NCBI RefSeq assembly: GCF_003347495.1
Contig: NZ_QCXY01000011.1
Coordinates: 124,001-188,000, forward strand
Source of the DNA: Pleomorphovibrio marinus
GTDB lineage: Bacteria > Bacteroidota > Bacteroidia > Cytophagales > Cyclobacteriaceae
DNA: 64,000 bases
Direction of reading: 5' to 3'
In this document: positions 1 through 10,035 of the stretch, in pieces
Layout of the letters: each line of letters begins with the position of its first letter
Position numbering within the stretch: the first letter of the stretch is position 1
Translations under genes and position numbers: made by a program
The notes under the pieces: generated by a model
Seen by the model: the letters and a program-made list of their open reading frames with translations, nothing else
What the model was told of the DNA's origin: nothing
Databases searched by the model: none

Positions 1-1
1 C

Positions 2-3000
2 TGGCGCGGTGTCTTTGCTTCCGAGATTACTCTCTGGAACCTCGATAGCGTCTTTCCGGGAGGTCCCGTCGGTGATGCTGCTGGAGCAGGCCATCGTATT
101 ACCGCCAGTTACTTTGCAATAGACGGCCGTGGTCTCACCGGTGACATCGCCTGGTCCCGAATAACACCAGAGAATGAGATGCTGGTTCTGAATCGGGTGT
201 CCATTACCTTTGACCGCGCCTGGTACCCGTCAGGGATCGAGGGGGGGGGGATCATGGCTTTCCGGGAACTTGGAGCTGTGGAAAACCTAAAATTCCTTGC
301 CCGTCTCGAACTTGATCCCTTTGCCTCTGACTCGGATCGCTGGAGATTACTCCTCGAGGCCGAAGCACTAACGCCCGGTGAACCCCTGGTTTCCTTTAAA
401 TCCCCGTCTTCTGAACTTATTGCTGCAGTTTCCGTTTTGGCAGAGTCACTCGGCGACAGCGACTTAGCTCTTCTGCTTGCTGCGATGGCCGCCGGTGCCG
501 GTAGCCATGTGCGCCTGATCAGGTGGAAAAATATCGAAATCCGCTCAGCCCAGGCAAGCGGATACCGAAAAAATTCCGGAACCTTCAAATTCGAGGGATC
601 TATCTCTATTTCAGCGGAATTGGAAATATTGTTGGGTGGAGAGCCGCAGCCATTAAGTGTGAAACTGGGCAAAATAGAGGTATCCTATGATCAAGCGGCT
701 GAACCGGGACTAAGGGCAAAAAGTTCATGGAGCCTGGATGATGGCTTGATTCTTACACTTCCCCTAGAAGTTGAGGTCGGTGGCGCCGTCACCATCGACC
801 GGATTGGTCTGCGCAAAAGTGATGAAAACACCCTTCTTATTGAGCTCGGCGTGGCTATGGAAGGTACTGGAGACATTTCCATAAGCGGGCTGCCAAATGT
901 GGTCACAATAGTTTATGATCGGGATACTAATGAAATCAGCCTCAAGCTCTCTCGGGACGGCCAGCCGTTTATATTGTTGGTTCCCGGGGTTCTCTATGCT
1001 ACGGGAACGCTTGTAGAGAGTGGCGTGGAATTCCCTCTTCTTAACGGCGAGGTCGGGGATTGGAGCAAGTCCTTACGCGCTGCACTTACTGCATACCTTG
1101 TGGGCAGTGGCAAAGCAGTTGCGCCATTGGACCACATGAAGAAGGAAAACTATCTTTTCGCCCTTGACCTGGGATTATTGACGGCAACCCGCAGCTCTGA
1201 CGGGATGAAAGCGGTGGTGCTCACAGGCGATCTTTGCTTCAATCCTGGAATCCCAATCGGTTCCACAGGGACAGCATTGTACGGTCTGGGATTAACCTAT
1301 GGGCAGAACACTGTACCAAATGCACAAGATGGCGATTACACCGGCTGGTTCCTTAGTCCCAACGATGATAGTCTTGCGTTTTCGACGCATGCAAAAAAAT
1401 GGGTCCCCCAAGGCCATAGCTGGGGTTTTGGAGCCTCCGTTGCGATTGGCTCGCTGCCCGACGCTGGACGGGCATGGAACGTGGCGGCTGGGCTTTTCTT
1501 GTTATTACCTGGACCTGTGGTGATGATCACGGGAAAAGGTAATCTTTTCTCCCCACCTCCTGAATTACCGAAAGGGGAGAATGGAGGAAATGTGGAAGCA
1601 CCTTTCGCTGCAGCAGTAGCCCTCGATTTTCTGCGTGATCGTCTAAGTGCCGAACTCGTAGCAGAGATTAAGATCGGCCCGAATACTTCGCCCCTATTAG
1701 AATTGAACATACCTGCTCGGATCGAAGCATCTCTTTCCAGAGCACTAGATATGGAATTGGCTGTAGGACGATTCTCGCCGGAAAATGAACGGGTTTCCGG
1801 CCGAGCGCTGGGGCTTTTCGACATCACCACCTATGTGATGGTGACCACGCGGGGAATCGACAACTTCCCCAACCAAGGACGCCGGCTCGAACCCTTCGCC
1901 ATGGCCTATGGTGGGGCAGGAGGATTATCAGCTGGCTTTGGCTCCAGACTCGCCGAGTTACGACTGAGTGTGCAGGCGGGCTTCGACCTTGGGGCCAGCC
2001 TCTCCATTCCACCTCTGATGGTAGGCCAGATTTACGCAAGTGGGCAGCTCGTGGCTCGGGTAATTTGCGTGAGTGTCAACCTGGGTATTGAAACCAAGTT
2101 GTTTGTTGTGGCTCCAAAACCTTTTGAATTAAGCGGCACAGCCAATTTCCGTGTGGGCCTGCCCTGGCCATTGCCTGACTTTAAATTCTCTGGATCATTC
2201 TCCATCGAAAAACAAGCAGACTGGCCAAAAGCAGAAAACCCGATTCAAAATATTTCACTCTTCCCCCGTACTAATGGCACAGCGGTGTTGGCCAATGGAG
2301 AAAGCTTTGATGGGGTGGTATTAGAAGAACAGGGCGAACAAAAAGTAGATGGGGTACCTGTAGATGCAGGCATCTTGATCGCCTTCCGCGCACCTATAGG
2401 GAATGAACATCCAGTAATCGGGATGGTCAGCACCCAATCAGACGACATGGCAGATAAGGTGTGGGAAGTCGCCACTACTGGGACCAACAAGAATGGTGAC
2501 ACCGAGCGTATAGGTTGGCGGCACGTTTTGACTAAAGTTAGTCTATTTGAGATTCAGGAAGGCTTTGAAGAGATTGAAATCGAAATCCACGGGGGGTGGA
2601 GTTACCGGGGAGTTGACGGAACAACTGAGTATAGCGCAAACGATGCACCGGGAGGTCAGGCTCTACGTACCTCACTGAGGCTTCTTACTCCCCTGGATCC
2701 GATTGAGGAACGACGCATTGGCACTGGAGCAGAAGTTCTCGGGAGTATTTTTGAAAGCTGGCAACCCTGCGAAAAAAGCCCGAACCCAAAGGATTACGAG
2801 ATAGTCTTTGCAATTCCTAGTCCAGATGACTTGGGTACCAATCAGTGGTTAGTTCCAGGGAAAAGTACAGTGCTAGATCGCCGCTCGCTGGTTCCTGGTC
2901 CAAATGGCGCAATTTCATACTCTGGTCCACAATCAAGATCATCAAGTTTTTTCGCCGCGTATACCTTCCTATCCCCTGGAGTATTTTATCGCCAAAATTC

Positions 3001-4621
3001 ATTGAGTTTCCCGCTTACAGAGGTGCTGGCTTCGCAGCATTTCATCATCACGGTGCCCGCCATGGTTTTTGGTCGTTTGGTTGATTTGAACGCTGGTGGA
3101 ATCGACATTTCTTACGAACCTCCTTGCGGATGCCTCGAGATCACGGTTCCAGGCGGAGGATGGAGTCGATTCGCCTACTTTGTTGTACGCCGCGGCGTGG
3201 AGTTCGTTCTCGTTGATCATTTAAATGAGGTGAACGTGGGCACCGTACCCCATCAAGATGGGACTTTATATGTTTCAGAAGATGAGATCTTGGAGCTTCA
3301 TCGTGTCACCCTCGGGCCTGATGCGACTGTCCTACGCGCCCACACGGTACAGACCCAAGCAATCAATCCCGGGTTGATAGGTCGTTTTGGTGCTGCATTT
3401 CTTGGTGCGTCATACTATGCCGAGCACGAAACTAGGGAGGCGGCCATAGATCGTCGACAGGAAGCGTCATTCCGACTAATTTCGGACCTCGGCTCACGGG
3501 CTGAAGACTGGGCTTCCGGAGGTACAGAGGGGCTGCTCAAACCAGACACAGATTACAAACTTGAGGTAGTTGTTGATAGCTATAAAGTAAAGCAGACTGA
3601 CAATGGGGATCTGGTGATCGGAGAACCAGAGCCAATCCAACGTCATAGTAAGATCGTTAATTTCAAGACGGAAGCCGACATCAAGCAGCCCCTAGCTGCT
3701 TACTTTCCCGGTCCGTCATGGGGAGAGGACTTAGAACAGAATTGGAATATCAAGACTCTACCTGATTCTCAGGCTTTCCACTACCGGGGGAACAAAATCA
3801 AGGTTCATGTAGGTGACGCCGTTGTGGTGGGTCGTATTTCCGCCCACAAACGAGCAGTGTCGCTCAGGCTCACCCATGAGTCGGGAAACACCCCCGAGAT
3901 CAGAGCGGAGGAGTTGCTTGCGGAAAAAAAAGAGGGGATATCGGAGTTGCAAGACATCATCTCAGAAGCCATGGATAAATGGGAATGTCTTGATGGGGAG
4001 GCTCCCATTTATCTGAAACTTACATATTACTTCGATACGCTGCTCAAACCGGGGGGATACCTTGCGGAGCTTGTAGCTGAGGATTTTAGTGGAGAAAGAG
4101 TGGACAAGCTCCTGTATCGTTGGCGTTTTATCGCCTCACGCTGGTCGAGCCTGGAAACCCATGTGAGAGCCCATCAAGTTAGAAGATTACCACGTGGTGG
4201 CTTATCAGCAGAGGTACTTATAAATGTAAAAAGTCGCCTAGGCGCATCTGTTCCTAAGATCATGGTGGATGACATGTTGCTTGACGATTTGCTCACGATA
4301 ACATTTGGAGAGCCACCGTCGATTTCCCCGGATGACCCCTTATTACTCCTCTGGGTGCGCCAGGATGGAGTTGCAGGTTTGATGCTAGATGGTCCTGAAC
4401 CTTTTCTAGGGCCAGGTGTGACATTGGAGTTAGCAGGTTCAAGGAACGTTGTACTGCATACTGTCGTGAGGAATGTGCTTGGCAGCCGCGCACTCATAAT
4501 ACCAGAATCAGTTGTCTCTCCTGGCCCGCTCCACCTTCGGATCAAAAAGGAACCTAATACCTACGAGATCGGATTGGAAGTACCCTCATTCTCCGATCTA
4601 ACCGAGGGGGCGAGAGCATAA
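2..4621 (+). CDS. Giant beta-rich protein of unknown function (5' end outside window)
   Basis: The frame is open from base 2, so the gene enters from the left edge; 1539 residues are visible and the true start is not. An internal ATG at 179 is unlikely to be the start because protein-like sequence continues upstream of it. Residues alternate between hydrophobic and polar with many Gly, Val and Thr, as in repeated beta-sheet structure. No transmembrane helix, signal peptide or catalytic motif is evident in the visible part. A Gly/Pro-rich stretch near residue 690-720 (PWPLPDFKFSGSF) separates two halves. A run of ten G bases at 241-250 lies in the reading frame. The gene is followed about 100 bp later by another large gene on the same strand, so the two probably form one unit. 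I do not recognise a named family; a surface or secreted structural role is inference only. Confidence 0.8.
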   Translation, partial: WRGVFASEITLWNLDSVFPGGPVGDAAGAGHRITASYFAIDGRGLTGDIAWSRITPENEMLVLNRVSITFDRAWYPSGIEGGGIMAFRELGAVENLKFLARLELDPFASDSDRWRLLLEAEALTPGEPLVSFKSPSSELIAAVSVLAESLGDSDLALLLAAMAAGAGSHVRLIRWKNIEIRSAQASGYRKNSGTFKFEGSISISAELEILLGGEPQPLSVKLGKIEVSYDQAAEPGLRAKSSWSLDDGLILTLPLEVEVGGAVTIDRIGLRKSDENTLLIELGVAMEGTGDISISGLPNVVTIVYDRDTNEISLKLSRDGQPFILLVPGVLYATGTLVESGVEFPLLNGEVGDWSKSLRAALTAYLVGSGKAVAPLDHMKKENYLFALDLGLLTATRSSDGMKAVVLTGDLCFNPGIPIGSTGTALYGLGLTYGQNTVPNAQDGDYTGWFLSPNDDSLAFSTHAKKWVPQGHSWGFGASVAIGSLPDAGRAWNVAAGLFLLLPGPVVMITGKGNLFSPPPELPKGENGGNVEAPFAAAVALDFLRDRLSAELVAEIKIGPNTSPLLELNIPARIEASLSRALDMELAVGRFSPENERVSGRALGLFDITTYVMVTTRGIDNFPNQGRRLEPFAMAYGGAGGLSAGFGSRLAELRLSVQAGFDLGASLSIPPLMVGQIYASGQLVARVICVSVNLGIETKLFVVAPKPFELSGTANFRVGLPWPLPDFKFSGSFSIEKQADWPKAENPIQNISLFPRTNGTAVLANGESFDGVVLEEQGEQKVDGVPVDAGILIAFRAPIGNEHPVIGMVSTQSDDMADKVWEVATTGTNKNGDTERIGWRHVLTKVSLFEIQEGFEEIEIEIHGGWSYRGVDGTTEYSANDAPGGQALRTSLRLLTPLDPIEERRIGTGAEVLGSIFESWQPCEKSPNPKDYEIVFAIPSPDDLGTNQWLVPGKSTVLDRRSLVPGPNGAISYSGPQSRSSSFFAAYTFLSPGVFYRQNSLSFPLTEVLASQHFIITVPAMVFGRLVDLNAGGIDISYEPPCGCLEITVPGGGWSRFAYFVVRRGVEFVLVDHLNEVNVGTVPHQDGTLYVSEDEILELHRVTLGPDATVLRAHTVQTQAINPGLIGRFGAAFLGASYYAEHETREAAIDRRQEASFRLISDLGSRAEDWASGGTEGLLKPDTDYKLEVVVDSYKVKQTDNGDLVIGEPEPIQRHSKIVNFKTEADIKQPLAAYFPGPSWGEDLEQNWNIKTLPDSQAFHYRGNKIKVHVGDAVVVGRISAHKRAVSLRLTHESGNTPEIRAEELLAEKKEGISELQDIISEAMDKWECLDGEAPIYLKLTYYFDTLLKPGGYLAELVAEDFSGERVDKLLYRWRFIASRWSSLETHVRAHQVRRLPRGGLSAEVLINVKSRLGASVPKIMVDDMLLDDLLTITFGEPPSISPDDPLLLLWVRQDGVAGLMLDGPEPFLGPGVTLELAGSRNVVLHTVVRNVLGSRALIIPESVVSPGPLHLRIKKEPNTYEIGLEVPSFSDLTEGARA

Positions 4622-4721
4622 ATATTTTTGTCTACGGCTTCCGACGAAACTTACCTTTCTACTCTGTAATCTGGTGCTGGCTAATCGATATTCTAATCCT
4701 TCAAATTCAACAGTTAATCAA

Positions 4722-7493
4722 ATGATACTTGCAGATCGATCTCTCCTATCACTTTCAACATTATGCCTCTCCGAGGGAGCCGATCCGGCACTTCCCGCAG
4801 GAAGTCACCTTCGCTGGCATTTGACTTCTGACCTCGGGTTCCCTCATGCTGGCTTCCGTGTCCGTTCACGACCAACATCCAATTGGCCATGGCCGAAAAC
4901 AGAATATGAAGAAGGCTATTTCACACGGGGTGAGATCGCGACCTCCGTCACCGGTGTACACGTGGTGAAAAACCCGCTACGTGCTGAGAACGCTTTTCTG
5001 ACAGCAGAACATCACCTATATTGCTCCTCGCCATCTAATCCCATTCGCTTCGTCTACGAACAGCGTAATGATCGTACCGAGCCGGTTTTCCAGCCGTGGG
5101 TACGCTTCGCTGTTTTGGTAAACGCCCAAGAAGAAAGATCAAGTAGCATGGTCCGGCTAAAGGGTTTCGCAACGAGCAATGGAGTCCAAGTTGAAGTAGC
5201 CGAAATGAGTCGTCGTTTCAGTTCACTTCCCCGTCTTGACCCACGGAATACCAATAGCCCCCGGGCGATCTTTTTGGAACATGGTGAAATTGATCTGGTT
5301 ACATTTCAGGCATCGGATGACATCATAGCTATCGGTGCTCTTTATACTACCGCTAATTTCTTCGATGGACTTGAAGATTGGAAAGTCCTTGATTATATAG
5401 GACCCCTTACTGCAGCAAATACTGATGATGTGTTAGCTCCAGCAGACCCTATAGAACTCGCACGTGCTCGATTAAAAAACATGCGTCCAATAAGACGAGT
5501 TGCCGAACCAGGGACAGGTGGGCTCGGCTCGAATATCACGAACCACAATCAATTTGAAGAAAATTTATCCCGACAGGCTGAGGAATGGGCGGAAATGATG
5601 AAGCTCGCATATAAGTGCGAAATTAATGAAACGGGTCCGCGCCCACCAGGCACAATTACCGTAGATGATCTCGTCGATACTGACTTTGATGGGGAGCACC
5701 CCGATAGCAAACTTAAAATCCCATTCTATGGTCTGATCCAGGCGTCAAGCTTTCAACCTCATATCGCCGCTATACTGGGCCTAGGTTATTTCGATGAAGA
5801 AGGCAAGGACGGGATAAGTCGGGACTATGCTGTTGATGGGGTCATTTCGACCATCTGGCACCGATATGGAGCCTATACTGAAGCCGCGCGAACTCAACAA
5901 AACCTCCAGCAGATTCGCAAGCACCACATTGCTCATGGTCTAGGTTCCGATTCTTGGATGGAACTAACGAGACTAAATCCGCTGCTATTTCAGCGTCTTG
6001 TCAGCTATGCTATTAACATAAAGGCAGGGAATCCCGATCCTATTCCGCATCCAATGCTAAATTTGCGTTCAATTCCCGACGCGTCCCAGTCGCCGGTCCA
6101 AGCCCGGGTAGAGTTGACAGTAAGCAGTACGGCCACCGAGACCCGGCCACTTGTTTGGCGTACCAAGCCAAACTCATCCGGGGAGGTAGAATTAGACCTT
6201 ATGCCACTGGATGGAGAAAGTGGTCTGCTATTGGCAGCACTTCCCTCAGAAGAAGGCAAAGTAAGTGTCTACGACGGGAGCCTCCCAAGTTATGGTATAA
6301 CACAGTACGGTGCTGTTAATATTGACGTCTTTGGCCGGGCTAGTGCAGTAATCAACGCATCAATCAACGTGAGGGACCTCGTGCCGCCACCATCCCCGGG
6401 CACGCCAGAAGTCACGTTGGGCCAGACGGAGACTCCGGAAGGCCGCATTTTTACCGGCAGTAGCGTGAGCTTTCTGTGGAGCAAAGGTGCGGCGGAGGCG
6501 GCAGCTGATGTCGTTGGCTTCAACCTATTGTGGAAAGCCGGTTATCATTTACCAGCTGAAGTACTTAGGCGACCGGATGGCCAGAAGGCTATTGCCTGGC
6601 AACCATCTCCCAATGAAGGATATACCGAGGATACGATATTGACTGAAAATTTAGATCTGCCTACTGTTTACCGAAATCGCCGACGTGAAGTTACAGTGGT
6701 CTGCACCGCAAAGGACAGGGCGGGAAACTTCTCAGCACCATCGCCCCCCGGACATGGCATCCGTATTGATGAGATCAAGGTGGCCGCTCCTACCCAGCCC
6801 GATGAACCGGAGTGGTCGAGTTGGCCAGATGCAAAAGGTGAAGTCCGATGGCGATGCAGGTGGGCGGTACCGGCCGACGTACAAGCCTCACGTCTTCTGG
6901 TAGCCTCGGAAACACGAATCTTAAGCCTTTCATCCACTGATCGAACTGCACATTTGGCACTCTCACCCGCAGCTCGCGCCACTGCTCTAAAAAGGATTGC
7001 AAGCAGAACACCGTATGCCTTTATGCCAACAGAGCTGGCCCTGCCTGCGCCAATTGATCATGCGGATGTGGTGATGAAGTCAGGTAGTCAGGACTGGTGC
7101 GTGGCTGTAATCGAGTTCATCGGCGCTACTGGCCAGAAGGCAGATTGGCCGGAAAGAGAAGATGCCTTCGCAGTTATCCGGCCAAGAGGTCTGGAATTGC
7201 TACCCCCACCTTTACTGAGAATTAATCTGGAGAATAGGATTGCCAAGTTCACTGCCGAAGGAAGTGTTCCGGGCAAGGTTGAGATCTTCACTGTAGCCCA
7301 CCCACGCCTTATCGAGGCGGCGACGGCACTTGGACCCGTAGCTAATATCCTTGTCCCACGAGGTGAGGATCAAGAGACACCTAGTGTTGATCTTGAAGAG
7401 TGGCAAAACGAATGGGTTGGGTTTGCAGCTTGGCTATGGGCCGACGACGGCCGACGGTCGGAGCTCTCTCCAATCCTATGGAGACGACTTTAA
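4722..7493 (+). CDS. Large unassigned protein with an HLRW...LGFP motif and FN3-like segments
   Basis: This 923-residue protein starts at ATG 4722; a GTG 48 bp upstream is also in frame. Near the N-terminus it has HLRWHLTSDLGFPHAGFRV, a pattern I recall from large uncharacterised bacterial proteins that begin with a beta-sandwich-like domain, but I cannot name the family. Around residues 570-690 there is a proline-rich linker (PPPSPGTPE) and a segment ending AKDRAGNFSAPSPP, typical of a fibronectin-III-like strand followed by a linker. No signal peptide or membrane segment is visible. It follows the giant gene at 2-4621 on the same strand, and its stop lies just 24 bp before the end of an IS701-like element. 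Function is unknown; ligand or substrate binding on a surface or in a secreted complex is a guess. Confidence 0.8.
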   Translation: MILADRSLLSLSTLCLSEGADPALPAGSHLRWHLTSDLGFPHAGFRVRSRPTSNWPWPKTEYEEGYFTRGEIATSVTGVHVVKNPLRAENAFLTAEHHLYCSSPSNPIRFVYEQRNDRTEPVFQPWVRFAVLVNAQEERSSSMVRLKGFATSNGVQVEVAEMSRRFSSLPRLDPRNTNSPRAIFLEHGEIDLVTFQASDDIIAIGALYTTANFFDGLEDWKVLDYIGPLTAANTDDVLAPADPIELARARLKNMRPIRRVAEPGTGGLGSNITNHNQFEENLSRQAEEWAEMMKLAYKCEINETGPRPPGTITVDDLVDTDFDGEHPDSKLKIPFYGLIQASSFQPHIAAILGLGYFDEEGKDGISRDYAVDGVISTIWHRYGAYTEAARTQQNLQQIRKHHIAHGLGSDSWMELTRLNPLLFQRLVSYAINIKAGNPDPIPHPMLNLRSIPDASQSPVQARVELTVSSTATETRPLVWRTKPNSSGEVELDLMPLDGESGLLLAALPSEEGKVSVYDGSLPSYGITQYGAVNIDVFGRASAVINASINVRDLVPPPSPGTPEVTLGQTETPEGRIFTGSSVSFLWSKGAAEAAADVVGFNLLWKAGYHLPAEVLRRPDGQKAIAWQPSPNEGYTEDTILTENLDLPTVYRNRRREVTVVCTAKDRAGNFSAPSPPGHGIRIDEIKVAAPTQPDEPEWSSWPDAKGEVRWRCRWAVPADVQASRLLVASETRILSLSSTDRTAHLALSPAARATALKRIASRTPYAFMPTELALPAPIDHADVVMKSGSQDWCVAVIEFIGATGQKADWPEREDAFAVIRPRGLELLPPPLLRINLENRIAKFTAEGSVPGKVEIFTVAHPRLIEAATALGPVANILVPRGEDQETPSVDLEEWQNEWVGFAAWLWADDGRRSELSPILWRRL

Positions 7494-7517
7494 AAATAAG
7501 ATCTTTAGAATTAATAA

Positions 7518-9046
7518 TACTACTTTACTAACTTAAGTTTTTTTATCGTTTTGGTAATGCCTATCGATGTCCGCCTTTCTGTTTTTATGCCTGATTTCCA
7601 TCTGCTCCAGTCTTTTCTCATAATCTTCGGGAGTTCCGAACAGCAGCACGATCATCAGGATCCTCAGGTCCCTGACACTCAACAGGGGGCAGTTTATCCC
7701 GTTGGCGATCCTTTCGGTCATCATAAAGAGGGTGGCCATAAAGACAAGTGAATGGTGGTGGTGCCAGCCACTCCACTTCCTCACCTGGTAATCGGAAAGC
7801 CCAAGCTCGTTCTTGCTGTCGTCGAAAGTCCTTTCCACCCAGTATCTCTGTGCCTGAAAATACCCGTAATCCTTTGCCCCGTATTCATCCACCCCACCGT
7901 TGCTGAAACTGTACTTGATTTTGGGTTTTTTACCGGTCGTTTTAGTAATTACAAGCGTCCTTTCCCTGGCCCTGTCCTCCCGGCCGTCCCAGGACCATAC
8001 CCGGCAGGTGTGTACCATAAGCCTGAGCCATCCCTTGGCCGTTTTTCTGATCTTTGCCTTTTTCCAGTGCTGGTCCAAAAGGCAGCCGCAATAGGTGTCC
8101 AGCCGGAAGGGGATCCTGTCCGTTTTCGGGTTTGTGAGCTTCCGTCCCCTGTTGCTTACGGGCTCCGGAACTGCTATCGGGGGCTCCTCCAGATAGACCA
8201 TTTCATCCCTGTGCACGTCAAGGACATAAAACAGCCCCCTTTCATCCAGGCCCCTGGTCAGTTCCCCGCTGTGGCCGTACAGGCCGTCGCCCCTGATCCA
8301 GTCAAAGCAAACACCGTTTCCCACACATTCGTCTATCATTTCCAGGGACAGTTCGGGCTTTGTCCTGAATTCACGCCGGTCCATTGGAATTCCGGCCCTG
8401 TCACATCTACGGGTGTCTTCTGTCCAGCTCTCCGGCAAAAAGAGCTTTTCGTGGATTAGGGTGGCGGAGGTATCGTTATTCAGGCTGGCATATACACCCA
8501 CCTGGCAGTTGTCGACCTTGCCCACTGACCCCGCATACTGCCGGGACACGCCTACCGACTCATTGCCCTTCTTGACGTGCGAGGACTCGTCGATGAGCAG
8601 GCCCACAGGAAGTTTGTTTATCTTCTTTTGCGCCGCCAGGGCTTCCAAGGCCTGTGCCTGGACCTTATGGATCACTGCCTGATGGTCCCATTTGGAAAGG
8701 GTGAGGAAATGCTGGTACCTCCTGTACTCGGCTGAATCTATCTCTTCTTCCATCCGCTCCATGTTTGCCGTGTTTTTTTCACAGGTCATAAGTCCCAGGG
8801 TGTATTCAAAAGCAGTTGGGGTGTTGTCGTGCCGGTGACAGATAAAACAGGATTGGCAGGAATTGACAAAGTTTTGGAGCTTATCAGTTGATTTACAGAT
8901 ATTTAACCTAAAATCAAATTTTTTTTATCCGATTGAAAAAGCATGGGCTTAATTCAATCGGTCATGGTTTAAGATTCTTTATATTTACCCGAATATAGCA
9001 ATTTTGGGACTCCCAGCCAAGTAATTTTTAACTCCGTAAAGTAGTA
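7518..9046 (-). mobile_element. IS701-like insertion sequence
   Basis: The element is about 1.53 kb and bounded by inverted repeats beginning TACTACTTTAC (7518-7528, and as the complement at 9036-9046). Both copies continue with a partly matching TTAA-containing segment. The four bases ATAA occur directly outside each end (7514-7517 and 9047-9050). A 4-bp target duplication is what IS701 elements make, although AT-rich DNA makes a chance match possible. It carries a single transposase gene on the minus strand. It landed in the gap between a giant-protein gene and a tail-collar gene and appears to interrupt neither. Confidence 0.75.
7533..8789 (-). CDS. IS701-family DDE transposase
   Basis: The 418-residue protein catalyses cut-and-paste movement of the surrounding element. 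The first catalytic Asp lies in LLIDESSHVKKGNESVGVSR, followed by QYAGSVGKVDNCQVGVY, both hallmark IS701 blocks. The second Asp is in DWIRGDGLYGHS and the terminal Glu probably in YWVERTFDDSKNELGL. The N-terminus looks short for the family. Reading upstream of ATG 8789 in the same frame gives family-like sequence (KLQNFVNSCQSCF) back to about 8912, but with no ATG, GTG or TTG codon. Either a non-canonical start is used or the original start codon has been lost. The other residues expected for activity are present. Confidence 0.85.
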   Translation of the reverse strand: MTCEKNTANMERMEEEIDSAEYRRYQHFLTLSKWDHQAVIHKVQAQALEALAAQKKINKLPVGLLIDESSHVKKGNESVGVSRQYAGSVGKVDNCQVGVYASLNNDTSATLIHEKLFLPESWTEDTRRCDRAGIPMDRREFRTKPELSLEMIDECVGNGVCFDWIRGDGLYGHSGELTRGLDERGLFYVLDVHRDEMVYLEEPPIAVPEPVSNRGRKLTNPKTDRIPFRLDTYCGCLLDQHWKKAKIRKTAKGWLRLMVHTCRVWSWDGREDRARERTLVITKTTGKKPKIKYSFSNGGVDEYGAKDYGYFQAQRYWVERTFDDSKNELGLSDYQVRKWSGWHHHHSLVFMATLFMMTERIANGINCPLLSVRDLRILMIVLLFGTPEDYEKRLEQMEIRHKNRKADIDRHYQNDKKT

Positions 9047-9119
9047 ATAAATAATGGAAAAAAAGGAAATAGAAAAGATCATAGAAGAAGAATACTTTTT
9101 TATTAGGTAAACAAATTCG

Positions 9120-9896
9120 TTGAAATTTATAGGTGGCTTCATTGGCGCAATATTAGCTATTCTTGGGATTTCATTCTATACCTTCGTTACAATCCTTAAC
9201 TCTAAGGGAGTTTCTGAATTAATTTCACGAATAGAAAATAACAAGATAGAATCCGATAAACTTCATGAGTCTATAAGAACAAATGATGAGATTATTTCTC
9301 AAATCGATGCAATCAATTTGCCAGTAGGGTCAATAATCGCTTTTGGGGGAAGTTTGGAAACTTTGAAAAATTCAAAAAAATGGCACGTATGTGACGGGAA
9401 AGAGTTAGATAGAAAGGAATATAATGAACTGTATGAGTCGATAGAGATCAATTGGGGTTCTGGTAACAGTATGAATACATTTAACATACCAGATTTGAGA
9501 GGTCAGTTTCTACGTGGTGTTGATATGGAAAGTAATAATGACCCTGATACAAGGAGTAGATCAGCCAAGTATATCGGTGGCAACGAAGGTGATAATGTAG
9601 GTAGTTTTCAAGATGATATATTTAAATCTCATGGTCATAAATCAGATGCATCAAGGGGTGTAATATCGAACTGGGCCGGTGGCGCACAACTAGGTGAAAT
9701 AATGAGTGAACCCGCAATATTTGAAGAAACTGGAGGAAGTGAAACCAGACCTAAAAATGCATATGTATTTTGGATTATTAAAATAAAATACAATCTATTA
9801 AAAGACTACGAGCCATATATAAGAAGTTGTTCAATTAATGTAAATGTTTGCTTTCGGATGCCGGAGAGCAGATCCCAAATCACATCATTTAATTGA
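9120..9896 (+). CDS. Membrane-anchored protein with phage tail-collar domain
   Basis: A 258-residue protein read from TTG 9120. Residues 3-25 form one transmembrane helix (GGFIGAILAILGISFY). A short coiled-coil-like segment (about residues 28-60) precedes a tail-collar type domain from about residue 66: LPVGSIIAFGG, then WHVCDGKEL, then FNIPDLRGQFLRGVD, and finally ETRPKNAYVFWIIK near the C-terminus. Such domains are common at the tips of phage tail fibres and related injection structures; a membrane-anchored version is less usual. The same frame continues upstream to an ATG at 9054 but is broken by TAA at 9108-9110, so the gene may be initiated at TTG or may have been truncated by a nonsense mutation. 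It lies just beyond the IS701-like element. Confidence 0.65.
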   Translation: MKFIGGFIGAILAILGISFYTFVTILNSKGVSELISRIENNKIESDKLHESIRTNDEIISQIDAINLPVGSIIAFGGSLETLKNSKKWHVCDGKELDRKEYNELYESIEINWGSGNSMNTFNIPDLRGQFLRGVDMESNNDPDTRSRSAKYIGGNEGDNVGSFQDDIFKSHGHKSDASRGVISNWAGGAQLGEIMSEPAIFEETGGSETRPKNAYVFWIIKIKYNLLKDYEPYIRSCSINVNVCFRMPESRSQITSFN

Positions 9897-10035
9897 GTAT
9901 TATTCATTTTTTTTTAGCTATAAATCGCATTTACTCAATAAACCATTAACCTAAGAGGAGCAATGCGGTTTTTTGGTTTGGGATCCCGGGTTGAGCCAAC
10001 AAATTTTTAAATCAACCAAAAATTAATTCGGAAAA

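Noticed and set aside
109-672. Open frame of 187 codons on the minus strand
   Set aside because: It lies antisense to the giant gene and has low-complexity Ser/Arg composition typical of non-coding frames.
7752-8459. Long open frame (235 codons) on the plus strand
   Set aside because: It is antisense to the IS701-like transposase, whose conserved motifs lie on the other strand; the plus-strand translation has no family-like features.
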